Shown piece by piece: positions 1 through 8,075 of a stretch of DNA of 64,000 nucleotides. How positions within the stretch are numbered: the stretch's first letter is position 1; each line of letters begins with the position of its first letter. Location: contig JAFDVS010000071.1 in NCBI GenBank assembly GCA_018268935.1, forward strand, positions 1 through 64,000, given 5' to 3'. A program made the translations under genes and the position numbers. Source of the stretch: Acidobacteriota bacterium (GTDB lineage Bacteria; Acidobacteriota; Terriglobia; Bryobacterales; Bryobacteraceae). The notes beneath the pieces are model-generated. The model was not told where the DNA came from, did no database searches, and saw only the letters and a list, made by a program, of their open reading frames with translations.

Positions 1-746
1 TGGTGGAGTTGCATGAGAAGGCGATTTACCTGCATGAGGCGCGGCAGTACCAGGTGGAGAAGTTTGATTATGAGCAGCGGAAGGCGTTCGTGCGGCGGGT
101 GGAGTGCGATTACTTCACCTATGCGATTGAGTATACGCAGGTGAAGGAGTTGGAGAGGTTTGGGGAGGCGCCGATGGTGGATGCGCTGGCGGTGCATGGG
201 GAGGTTCGGGTGAACCGGCAGGTGGTGGGATTTAAGAAGGTGAAGTTTTTCACGCTGGAGAATGTGGGGGCGGGTGGGTTGTCGATGCCGGAGCAGGAGA
301 TGCATACGACGGCGTTCTGGCTGCATTTTCCGGAGAAGTTTTGGGCGCGGTTTCCGGGGATGACGCCGTCGGAGAAATTGAATGGGTTGAAGGGGATGGG
401 GAATGCGATGCGGGCGATTGGGGCGATGCTGCTGATGTGCGATCCGCGGGATCTGGGGGTGGCGTTGACGGAGGATATTAAGGAAGGACAGCCGGTGTTT
501 GAGCCGGATTTGTTTCTTTACGACCCGTACCCGGGGGGGATTGGGCAGAGTGCGCCTTTGTTCGAGATGCGGGGGCGGCTGGTGGCAGGGGCGGCGGAGT
601 TGATTGCTCGGTGCCCGTGCGAGACGGGGTGTCCGAGTTGTGTGGGTCCGGCGGGGGAGACTGGGGAGGGGGCTAAGGAGGGGGCGGGGCGGTTTTTGGT
701 GGCGTTGATGGGGGGAGGGGGCTCGGTGGAGCGTGCCTCTGCTTGA
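1..746 (+). CDS. C-terminal part of a DEAD/DEAH-box helicase with DUF1998 zinc-binding domain (MrfA/YprA-like), partial
   Basis: The frame is already open at the left edge, so the ATPase domains lie outside the window and only about 247 C-terminal residues are seen. The region matches the end of MrfA/YprA-type superfamily 2 helicases: a DUF1998-like section (HTTAFWLHFP, DPYPGGIGQSA) followed by a cysteine cluster, CPCETGCPSC, near residues 203-212. In MrfA such a four-cysteine set binds zinc. The family acts on DNA, and MrfA takes part in repair of mitomycin-type damage. After the cluster the last 35 residues are Gly-rich and poorly conserved. The next gene is convergent; the 233 bp between them show nothing I can name. 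A GTG at base 3 could be misread as a start. The family call is good; the exact substrate is unknown. Confidence 0.8.
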   Translation, partial: VELHEKAIYLHEARQYQVEKFDYEQRKAFVRRVECDYFTYAIEYTQVKELERFGEAPMVDALAVHGEVRVNRQVVGFKKVKFFTLENVGAGGLSMPEQEMHTTAFWLHFPEKFWARFPGMTPSEKLNGLKGMGNAMRAIGAMLLMCDPRDLGVALTEDIKEGQPVFEPDLFLYDPYPGGIGQSAPLFEMRGRLVAGAAELIARCPCETGCPSCVGPAGETGEGAKEGAGRFLVALMGGGGSVERASA

Positions 747-979
747 GTGGGGTGCTCCGGCGTTGCTACGACGTGAAATCTCCAGAGGGAGACGCAAGGT
801 GAGCCTGACCATCCAACTCGGTGTGGTGCTGGTGGACGAAGCCAAGTTAGCGTAGCTGTGCCGCCGCTATCGCTTGCGCGAGTTGTCGCTTATTGGCTCC
901 GTCTCCCGGGGCGAGATGTGAGCCTGTACTTCAGTAGATGGCCGCTTGCTCGCGCGCGTGGCTCAGAATTTGGATTTCC

Positions 980-1798
980 TCACTTGGTGCCCATGTGTTG
1001 GCGGTACTTTTCCTGCGTGCGATCGGCGTCGGTGGTGCGGCCTGTGGTGCGGTAGGCGCGGGAGAGGGGGAGGAGCAATGCGGGGTCGGCGGTGGCGGCG
1101 GCTTCGAGGTGGGGAATTGATGCGGCGGCACCGCCGGTGGCCAGCAGGGCTTTGCCTAGTTCTCCGCGTGCGGCGATGAGGGCGGGATTGGTTTCTACTG
1201 CCCGGCGGAGATGCGGGAGCGCAGCTTCGGGGCCGTCGGTGCGCGCTAGGGTGTCACCGAATTCGTAGAGGAATTCAGCGTCGGTTGCTTGCAATGACTG
1301 GTACAGTCGCTTGGCTTCGGGATACTGGCGCGCTTGCCAGTAGCAATGGGCGGCTCGGCGCGCGTGGGACGAGCCTGCTGCTTCATAGGCTCGGGCGGCG
1401 AGGGCATAGCGCTTGCAGCCGAAGTAAGCATCGGCGAGAGGCAGGTTTGCACGCTCCTTGTCCCAGCGTTGGGCAACTTCGAGCGGAGCTACGGCGGGAC
1501 AGGGTTTTTCGCTTTTCAACAATGCCGTGCCGAGCACCAGATGCAGTGGGCCAGGCTCGGGCTTGGCTTTGTGATACGCCTCGAGTTCGGGAACGGCCTT
1601 CGCGTACTGGCCGGAGGAATAGAGCGCGAGGCCGAGGTTCATGCGCCACATCGGATTGGCGGGCTCTAGGGCTACTAGCTTGCGATAAAGCGATTCGGCT
1701 TCGGGGAAACGCTGGGCGCGCATCGCCGCCGCTGCCTGGTTGGAGAGTGTGGCGGGGTCCTGGGCAAACAGCAAGGCGAAGGCGGCGATCACAAACAT
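980..1798 (-). CDS. Secreted tetratricopeptide-repeat protein
   Basis: This encodes 272 residues starting at an ATG (1798-1796) that overlaps the TAA of the upstream oxidoreductase gene by one base (TAATG), a sign of translational coupling. A longer in-frame reading exists but would lie inside the upstream gene and would bury the hydrophobic leader MFVIAAFALLFAQ, which is a good signal peptide. The remainder is TPR-like: repeated helices with the typical A..ALYSSGQYAKAVPELE, RYALAARAYEAAG and AEFLYEFGDTLAR patterns, about six or seven repeats. It is the last gene of the operon starting with the Oar receptor. TPR domains mediate protein-protein contacts; the partner is unknown. Confidence in the fold is high, in the role low. 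Confidence 0.8.
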   Translation of the reverse strand: MFVIAAFALLFAQDPATLSNQAAAAMRAQRFPEAESLYRKLVALEPANPMWRMNLGLALYSSGQYAKAVPELEAYHKAKPEPGPLHLVLGTALLKSEKPCPAVAPLEVAQRWDKERANLPLADAYFGCKRYALAARAYEAAGSSHARRAAHCYWQARQYPEAKRLYQSLQATDAEFLYEFGDTLARTDGPEAALPHLRRAVETNPALIAARGELGKALLATGGAAASIPHLEAAATADPALLLPLSRAYRTTGRTTDADRTQEKYRQHMGTK

Positions 1799-3012
1799 TA
1801 GTAGACCGACCGTTTCTGCACGGTGCCCTTGCTGGAGAAACTGAAGCGCGGCTCCGGTGGTTGCGAGCCGAGAATTCGAGCAGCGAGATATTCTCCGACG
1901 GCGGGGCCGTGCTTGAAGCCGTGGCCGGAGCCTCCACCGGCGAGCCATACGTTATCCATCGTTGGGTGTTTGTCGAGGAGGAAATCTCCGTTGGCGCTGT
2001 TTTCGTACTGGCAGACGCGGCTTTCAAGCAAGGGCGCATGTTTCATTGCCGGAAATCGGGCGGCCAGACGTTTGCGCATCGCGGCGAGATTCTCTTTGGG
2101 GATGAGGCGATCGGCGGAATCGGGATCGATGGGAGGGCCATGATCATCGTCGGCGATTTTGAATCCGCGATTCTCCAGATCGGGAATGCCGTACATGTTA
2201 TCCGGCGCGATCCAGCATGGCATGGCCGGTGAAGTGAAACGCCGGTCACCCGCGGGCGCTCCGAAGAAGTACATTTCCTGGCGGGTGGGGAAGATGCGGT
2301 TGCCCAACTCAGCGGGAAAAACCTTCGGAAGCCATGGGCCGCAGGCGAACACGAATGCGCCGGCGCTGATGGTTCTTCCACTCGCGGTCTTCACGGCATC
2401 GAGGCGGCTCTTGGCGGAAGGCGGCTGAACGGGCTCGAGGATCACTTCGAGACCTTGCTGCGACATTTCCTGCACCAGCAGGCGCACCGATTGACGGGCC
2501 ATGAGCGCTCCACTTTCGGGTTCGAAGATGGCCTGCTCCGTGTCGGTTAGGGAGAATTGCGGGAACCGCTTCACAAGCTCAGACTGGTTGAGGATCTGAT
2601 GCGGGATGGCGAGTTTGGAGAGCACGGCTGCGGTCGCTTTGAGGCTGTGGTCGCCTCTTCCGCCCATGTGCAATACGCCGACCTGTTGGAATAGCGGTGT
2701 GTTGACGCGGCGTGCAAGGTCTTTCCATTGGGTGAGGGATTGGTGGGCGAAGCGGCTGTAGATTTCGTCGGCGCCGTAGGCGCAGCGGATGACTCGCGAC
2801 TCGCCGCCGGAACTGGCGCGGGAACTCGCCGGGCCATAGGAGTCGATGAGGAGCACGCGTTTGCCGGCGCGTCGGAGGTGGTGCGTGGTCCAGGCGCCGA
2901 AGACACCGGCGCCGATGACGGCGACGTCGTAGGCGGGGCGCTGAGCCGAGGCGTTCGTTGCTGATACGGTCGCGAGGCCCTGCATCACTGCCCGCCGCGT
3001 CACGATTTTCAT
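1798..3012 (-). CDS. FAD-dependent oxidoreductase of the monomeric sarcosine oxidase / DAO family, exported
   Basis: The protein has 404 residues. An N-terminal RR motif (TRRAVMQG) followed by a short apolar stretch suggests Tat export. The Rossmann dinucleotide motif GAGVFG is at residues 34-39. The segment SSGGESRVIRCAYG (68-80) resembles the substrate/flavin loop of monomeric sarcosine oxidases, and Cys334 in SRVCQYENSANGDFLLDKHP sits where that family carries the cysteine that binds FAD covalently. The enzyme would oxidise an N-methyl or other secondary amine with oxygen as acceptor; the substrate cannot be read from sequence. It lies 20 bp after the CRTAC gene and is coupled to the TPR gene by a 1-base overlap. 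I chose the ATG at 3012 because earlier in-frame codons fall inside the CRTAC gene. Confidence 0.85.
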   Translation of the reverse strand: MKIVTRRAVMQGLATVSATNASAQRPAYDVAVIGAGVFGAWTTHHLRRAGKRVLLIDSYGPASSRASSGGESRVIRCAYGADEIYSRFAHQSLTQWKDLARRVNTPLFQQVGVLHMGGRGDHSLKATAAVLSKLAIPHQILNQSELVKRFPQFSLTDTEQAIFEPESGALMARQSVRLLVQEMSQQGLEVILEPVQPPSAKSRLDAVKTASGRTISAGAFVFACGPWLPKVFPAELGNRIFPTRQEMYFFGAPAGDRRFTSPAMPCWIAPDNMYGIPDLENRGFKIADDDHGPPIDPDSADRLIPKENLAAMRKRLAARFPAMKHAPLLESRVCQYENSANGDFLLDKHPTMDNVWLAGGGSGHGFKHGPAVGEYLAARILGSQPPEPRFSFSSKGTVQKRSVY

Positions 3013-3032
3013 TTCACAAGGATACAGTAACG

Positions 3033-4562
3033 CTACGGGACCAAGGTCTGGTTCGCTTTTGTCGATGGGAAGCGGCGCGGCTCGGCCCCGGGTTCGAACA
3101 GTTCGACGTCGACGGTGGCCGCATCGCCCAAACCGAAGTGGAGCGGGCAGGCGCAGGAGGAGGCATAGCCAACTGAGGTGGACGTATGTCCCCACTGATC
3201 GCCGACGCGCACGCGCACGCCGGTTTTGGTTGCGGCGATCTTCAGCCAATTGCCGCGGCATGTGTTGCGAAGGATGCGTACGGGGGCTTGGAGCGCGGTG
3301 GCCACCAGGTCGAGGCATCCATCGTTGTTCATGTCGGCGGCAACTATGCCGCGATACATCTGGGGTGGAACCGGAAGCGCTGGGGTGGCTTCGAAGCGCT
3401 TGGCACTGGCAGTGCTGCGGAACCAGGAGAGCGGCTCGCGGGCGGTTGCTCCGCGGGGGCCGGTGATGGATAGCACGTCGCTGCGCGCGGCGGCGATGTC
3501 GCGCCATCCGTCGTTGTCGAGGTCGGCGAACGCGATGCCCCATCCGGCCATCGGGCGGGTGAGCAAGTCGAGCTTTGTAGGTAGGCCGGTCTCTTCGAAA
3601 TCGCTGCCGCGATTGCGGTAGAGGGGAAACGTCTCGTCGCGCAGCGCGGTGTAGATGAGGTCGAAGCGGCCGTCGTGATCGTAGTCCTGCGCATCGACGC
3701 CCATGGCGGAAGGCGGGTTGCCGCTGGCCGGTGCCGCCACACCCCATTCCAAGGCGCGCTCTTCAAAGCGCCCGTTTCCCAGATTGCGGAAGAAGAAATT
3801 CAGCACACGATCGTTGGTTACGAAGATGTCGGGGTAGCCGTCGAGATCGAAGTCGGCGGAGGCAGCGGCCATGCCTTTGCCTTTGTGCGCGGCGATGCCG
3901 GATTCGATGGAGACATCGCGGAACCGGCCGCCGCCTTCGTTGCGGAAGAGGGCGTTGGCATCGGGTTCGAAGTAGCGCGGATGGCAGAAGTCGGCGAGAC
4001 CTTCCACTTTGCATGGCGGCTCAGTGGCCGGATCCCAACGAACGTAGTTCACCAGGAACAGATCGAGATCGCCGTCGCGATCGTAGTCGAGCCAGACGCC
4101 GCCGGTGCTCCAGCGGCCTCGGTTGTCGATGCCGCTAGTGGCTGTGACATCTTCGAACACACCGTTGCCGTAATTGCGATACAGCGTGACGCCGCGCAGT
4201 CCGCAGACGAGGAGGTCGACGCGGCCATCGTTATCGTAATCGGCGGCGAGGGCGGCGAAGTCGTAGCCGGCGCCCGCGAGCTTTGCGGTTGACGTGCGGT
4301 CTTCGAAGCGGAAGCCGCCCATGTTGTGGAGCAGAATGTTGTTTTGACGGGGAGAGGTTTTACGGCCGGAAGGAAGATCGGCGCCGTTGGGGAAGAACAG
4401 ATCCAGGAGCCCGTCGCCATCGTAGTCGAACACGGCGATGCCGCCAGGCATGGTTGCGGGTAGATGTTTCCTCGCGCCTTCGCTGGTGGCGAGCGTGAAT
4501 GGCAGCGGAATCGACTGCCACTGGCTCGCCGCCGCGAAGAGCGCGAGGACGATACGAAGCAT
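3033..4562 (-). CDS. CRTAC-type secreted FG-GAP/VCBS repeat protein with ASPIC/UnbV C-terminus
   Basis: The protein has 509 residues with a signal peptide (MLRIVLALFAAASQW). At least seven acidic repeats of the D-x-D-x-D-G-x-x-D-L type are visible (DYDGDGLLDLFF, DYDNDGRVDLLV, DYDRDGDLDLFL, DFDLDGYPDIFV, DYDHDGRFDLIY, DLDNDGWRDIAA, DMNNDGCLDLVA). These are calcium-binding blades of an integrin-alpha-like beta-propeller. The last 70 residues (from NWLKIAATKTG) match a short ASPIC/UnbV domain. Such proteins are abundant in Acidobacteriota and are extracellular; their function is mostly unknown. The gene starts 9 bp after the Oar receptor gene, so the two are probably co-transcribed and may work on the same ligand. 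Confidence 0.88.
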   Translation of the reverse strand: MLRIVLALFAAASQWQSIPLPFTLATSEGARKHLPATMPGGIAVFDYDGDGLLDLFFPNGADLPSGRKTSPRQNNILLHNMGGFRFEDRTSTAKLAGAGYDFAALAADYDNDGRVDLLVCGLRGVTLYRNYGNGVFEDVTATSGIDNRGRWSTGGVWLDYDRDGDLDLFLVNYVRWDPATEPPCKVEGLADFCHPRYFEPDANALFRNEGGGRFRDVSIESGIAAHKGKGMAAASADFDLDGYPDIFVTNDRVLNFFFRNLGNGRFEERALEWGVAAPASGNPPSAMGVDAQDYDHDGRFDLIYTALRDETFPLYRNRGSDFEETGLPTKLDLLTRPMAGWGIAFADLDNDGWRDIAAARSDVLSITGPRGATAREPLSWFRSTASAKRFEATPALPVPPQMYRGIVAADMNNDGCLDLVATALQAPVRILRNTCRGNWLKIAATKTGVRVRVGDQWGHTSTSVGYASSCACPLHFGLGDAATVDVELFEPGAEPRRFPSTKANQTLVP

Positions 4563-4571
4563 TCTTCCAGC

Positions 4572-7500
4572 TTAGAACTGAATACGGAGTCCTAGCTGAA
4601 CGTTGCGCGGGCCAACGTTGGTGGTGCCTGTGACGCGTCCGAAGTCGCCCGAAGAGATGTCGGTGTTGGCTCGGGCAAACTGCGGGGTGTTGGTGAAATT
4701 AAACATTTCGGCACGGAATTGTGCTTTCCAACGTTCGCGCCAGCGGAAGTTTTTGAGGATCGCGAGGTCGCCATGCTTGGTGGGACCGAAGCGGATGTTC
4801 GGAATCCAGCGCGGCGAGTTGCCGATTTCGTAGGTGCCGGGGCGGGAGAACGCTTCCTTGTTGAACCAGCGGTCCGGCGTGGGATTGGAGACAGCGGCGG
4901 TCTTGAGGTCGGCCACGTTGGGACGCTGCACCTGGAAGCCGTAATTGCTGAGTGTATTGGGAGCAGTGAAGCCGAGCGGCAGGCCACTGCTGAAGCGGGT
5001 GATGGAGCTGACCTGCCAGCCGCCGAGAATGGCGTCGGCGACGGGGTGCATGTCGCTGGCGAATCTGCGACCCTTGCCCACGGGCAGTTCGTACACCAGG
5101 GCATTGACGAAGCTCTGGGGCAGGTCGTGCGCGGAGATGGAGCGATCCATCGAGTTGTCGTAGTAGTTGCGCAGCGTGTCGGCAACTTCCCATCCTTGCC
5201 ACTCGCTGGCGTTGTCGATGGCCTTCGACCACTGATAGGTTGTCAACAGGTTCATGCCGCCGGCGATTTGCCAGTTGTAGCGAACCACCAGCGCGTTGAA
5301 GCTGGAACTGGAGCCGGGCACATCGGCAGTGACACCAACGGAGGTGAACTGCGGAAAGGGCCGCAGCAGGCGCTGGCGCGGAATGGTGGCGCCGGAAAGC
5401 ACGCCGGTGGTGATGGCTCCGAAGAACGGATTGGGCACAGCCTGATCCAACTGCGCGCCCAAGGAGAGTTGCGTCGGATGAAGCTGATTGGCCTGCTGGC
5501 CGGTGCCGAACAGGAGCTTGCGTCCCTGCGACCCCGTGTAGCCAACTTCCATCACCATGCCTTTGCTCAACTCGTACTGGAAGTCGAGAGAGAAGTTCTG
5601 CACATAGCTAATGGGGTGCGTGCGCCAGAAGGCGTTGACCGCATCGCCCACCTGTGTGAGCAGGCCGAGGCTGGTGCCGACGGGCTGAATGAACCCGTTG
5701 GGGAAGGGATTGGACAGAAGCGCGCTGCGATTGGGATTGATGCCATCGCCGCCGACGGTGGAAACCCAAGTGGTGGTGGTAGCGAAGCCCTGGTTGGTGC
5801 CGCCGCCGGTCTGCGGCATGAAGATGCCGTAGCCGCCACGCATGACGAGTTTGTCCGTGATCTTGTAGGCGAGGCCGATGCGAGGAGCGAAGCCTTTCCA
5901 ATCGGTGTCCCATGCGCCGCGGTTGTTGGGAGTGACGAACTCCAAGCCGCCGCGCAGCGGCAAACCGGTGCGTTGCGCGAGCGGGCTGGCGACGTCGGGA
6001 TTGAAATTGTTGAGGCGGTTGAAGCGTTCCGTGCGTGCCGTCTGCACTTCCCAGCGCACACCGAGATGCATGGTGAGGCGGCGATTGAAGCGCCAGGAAT
6101 CCTGCAGGTAGAGGCCATGATAATTGGCCGTGGTGGCGGTGGCTGCGCCGATGGGCGCGCTGCCGCCGGAGCCGACTCCCAGCAAGAGGGAAGCGACGCC
6201 GTCGCCCGATGTGGTGCTGGCGACCCCGGCCACAGGGCCAGAAGTGAGGCCGCGGGTGAAGTCGAATTGCGGGGTGTTGAAGTCGGTGTTGTTGAGGCGC
6301 GCGAGCTCGCCCAGCCATCCGAACTTCAAGCTGTGCGAACCGAGTTCCTTGGTCACGTTGATTTGCAGGTTATGAGTTTCGCGAGGGACGTTGAGGAAGC
6401 GGCGGTTGAAGAGACTAGCGTAGCCCTGTGCGCTGACGCCGGGGTATGTGGCGGCCTGGAACAAACCGACGAGCGAAGGAGAGAAGCCGAGTTCGGTGGC
6501 GTTCTTTCCCTGCGAAGGAGAGACTTGGTTCTCACGCCAGCGGCCCGAACCGATCAGCATGTTCACCACCCAGGTGGGCGATGGCGTCCAGGTGGATCCG
6601 ATGACCACCTGGTGGCGCGGGTTCACGTCGGAGAAGTTGGTGTCCGCGCCGTTGCCGAAGAAGACGGGGGCAACGTTTTCCTGCCATGCCTTGGTGACGC
6701 GCCCGAAGAGTGTGAGTTTTTCGGTCTTGGCCCAATCGATGCGGACATCGATGCGGTCGTTAGAGGTGACGGTCTTGCCGGCGGCGGCGAAGTTGCGGGC
6801 ATTGGTGAACGGGTCACCGGTGGTGTTCGCGGCGGGATAGAACCCAACGATCTTCGCGCCCACCGGATCGAACAGGTTGGTGGGGATGCGATTGCCGGGG
6901 AACGGATCGCGGACGAAGCCGGCGCCATCGGGGTTAGCGCGCGTGGTGAACGGATTGAAGATGGTGGCCAGCGTACCGTTGTTATTGAAGGTTTGGGAGA
7001 AATCGCCGGAGCGCTGCAGCGCGGTGGGTACGTTGGAAACGTTGGTGCCGGGGTTGCCTTCGCGGCGGCCTTCATAGGCGGTGAAGAAGTAGAGGCGCTT
7101 GCTCTTCCAGATAGGCCCGGAGAGTGTTCCACCCATTTGATGGCGCTGGAAAATGGGGCGCTTCAAATTGGAGCGGTTGTTGGCCCAGCTATTGGCGTCG
7201 AGCTGGTTGTTGCGAAGGAACTCAAACAGCGAGCCGTGGAAATTGTTCGATCCGCCGCGCGTGATCATGTTCACGGCGGTGCCGTCGGACTTGCCGAACT
7301 GTGCATCGAACTGGTTGCGCTGGATGTTGACTTCCTGGACGGAGTCGACGGAAGGCGCGGCGATGAGGCCGCCCCAATCGACGGCAGCGGCGGGCACGCC
7401 GTCAATCAGCGTGAGGCCGGCCTGGCCGCGTCCGCCGTTCATGGAGAAGCGATTGTGGTTCTGGTCCTGCGTGGCCTGCGAGATGCCGGTGCGCACGGCG

Positions 7501-7988
7501 ATGACACCGGCGTTGACGTGAACCAGTTGGAACGGATTACGCGCGTTCACGGGCAGGTCGAGCACGGCCTGCTTATCCAAGGTTACGGCGCGATTGGCGG
7601 ATTGGGTGTCGAGGAGGGTGACGCCGGCGGATACCTCCACCACTTGGGTCACTTCTCCGAGTTGCATGACGAAGTTCACTTCCAGCGTCTGGTTGACGCG
7701 CAGAGCTGCGCCGGTTTGGACGCTCTTGCGAAATCCCCGCATTTCCACCGTGATTTCATAGGAACCCGGAGGAAGCTGCGAGATAACAAAAAGCCCTTCG
7801 CTGGTAGTAGTGGCGGTGCGGGAGTCATTGGTGGATTCATTTCGGGCGTGCACGGTGGCGCCCGGAACTGCTGCGGAATTCGGGTCCGTGACAATGCCGG
7901 AAATGGTTCCGGTGAACGCTTGACCCCAAACAGACTGGATTGGTGCGAGCAACAAGGCGCAAAACGCCAAGAGCGGCAATCGAATCAT
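4572..7988 (-). CDS. Oar-like TonB-dependent outer membrane receptor with N-terminal carboxypeptidase-regulatory-like domain
   Basis: This 1138-residue protein starts at the ATG at 7988, preceded by AAAGGGG and followed by a clear signal peptide (MIRLPLLAFCALLLAPIQSVWG). Residues about 25-110 form a CarboxypepD_reg-like domain (GTISGIVTDPNSAAVPGATV, PPGSYEITVEMRGF). A plug domain follows (NAGVIAVRTGI, VNMITRGGSNNFHG near residue 250), then a long beta-barrel ending LQLGLRIQF, with a terminal Phe as usual for outer-membrane proteins. This is the Oar/Cna-B type common in Acidobacteriota, thought to import large substrates using TonB energy. It leads the operon that continues with the CRTAC, FAD oxidoreductase and TPR genes, and is divergent from the multiheme cytochrome gene. 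Substrate unknown. Confidence 0.92.
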   Translation of the reverse strand: MIRLPLLAFCALLLAPIQSVWGQAFTGTISGIVTDPNSAAVPGATVHARNESTNDSRTATTTSEGLFVISQLPPGSYEITVEMRGFRKSVQTGAALRVNQTLEVNFVMQLGEVTQVVEVSAGVTLLDTQSANRAVTLDKQAVLDLPVNARNPFQLVHVNAGVIAVRTGISQATQDQNHNRFSMNGGRGQAGLTLIDGVPAAAVDWGGLIAAPSVDSVQEVNIQRNQFDAQFGKSDGTAVNMITRGGSNNFHGSLFEFLRNNQLDANSWANNRSNLKRPIFQRHQMGGTLSGPIWKSKRLYFFTAYEGRREGNPGTNVSNVPTALQRSGDFSQTFNNNGTLATIFNPFTTRANPDGAGFVRDPFPGNRIPTNLFDPVGAKIVGFYPAANTTGDPFTNARNFAAAGKTVTSNDRIDVRIDWAKTEKLTLFGRVTKAWQENVAPVFFGNGADTNFSDVNPRHQVVIGSTWTPSPTWVVNMLIGSGRWRENQVSPSQGKNATELGFSPSLVGLFQAATYPGVSAQGYASLFNRRFLNVPRETHNLQINVTKELGSHSLKFGWLGELARLNNTDFNTPQFDFTRGLTSGPVAGVASTTSGDGVASLLLGVGSGGSAPIGAATATTANYHGLYLQDSWRFNRRLTMHLGVRWEVQTARTERFNRLNNFNPDVASPLAQRTGLPLRGGLEFVTPNNRGAWDTDWKGFAPRIGLAYKITDKLVMRGGYGIFMPQTGGGTNQGFATTTTWVSTVGGDGINPNRSALLSNPFPNGFIQPVGTSLGLLTQVGDAVNAFWRTHPISYVQNFSLDFQYELSKGMVMEVGYTGSQGRKLLFGTGQQANQLHPTQLSLGAQLDQAVPNPFFGAITTGVLSGATIPRQRLLRPFPQFTSVGVTADVPGSSSSFNALVVRYNWQIAGGMNLLTTYQWSKAIDNASEWQGWEVADTLRNYYDNSMDRSISAHDLPQSFVNALVYELPVGKGRRFASDMHPVADAILGGWQVSSITRFSSGLPLGFTAPNTLSNYGFQVQRPNVADLKTAAVSNPTPDRWFNKEAFSRPGTYEIGNSPRWIPNIRFGPTKHGDLAILKNFRWRERWKAQFRAEMFNFTNTPQFARANTDISSGDFGRVTGTTNVGPRNVQLGLRIQF

Positions 7989-8075
7989 GGAATAGCCCCT
8001 TTGCGTTACAGATTGAGAACCCCTGAGGGATTCGGTTTGGCGGTAGTATATCAAATCCGGTACCATGAGACGGTC

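Noticed and set aside
747..979. Intergenic gap searched for a gene or mobile-element remnant
   Set aside because: No frame with a ribosome-binding site, no terminal repeats and no transposase-like peptide.
4719..8075. Plus-strand frame open for over 3 kb opposite the Oar receptor gene, in phase with the cytochrome gene
   Set aside because: It is the mirror of a GC-rich coding sequence; its translation has no domain, while the minus strand encodes a complete receptor.
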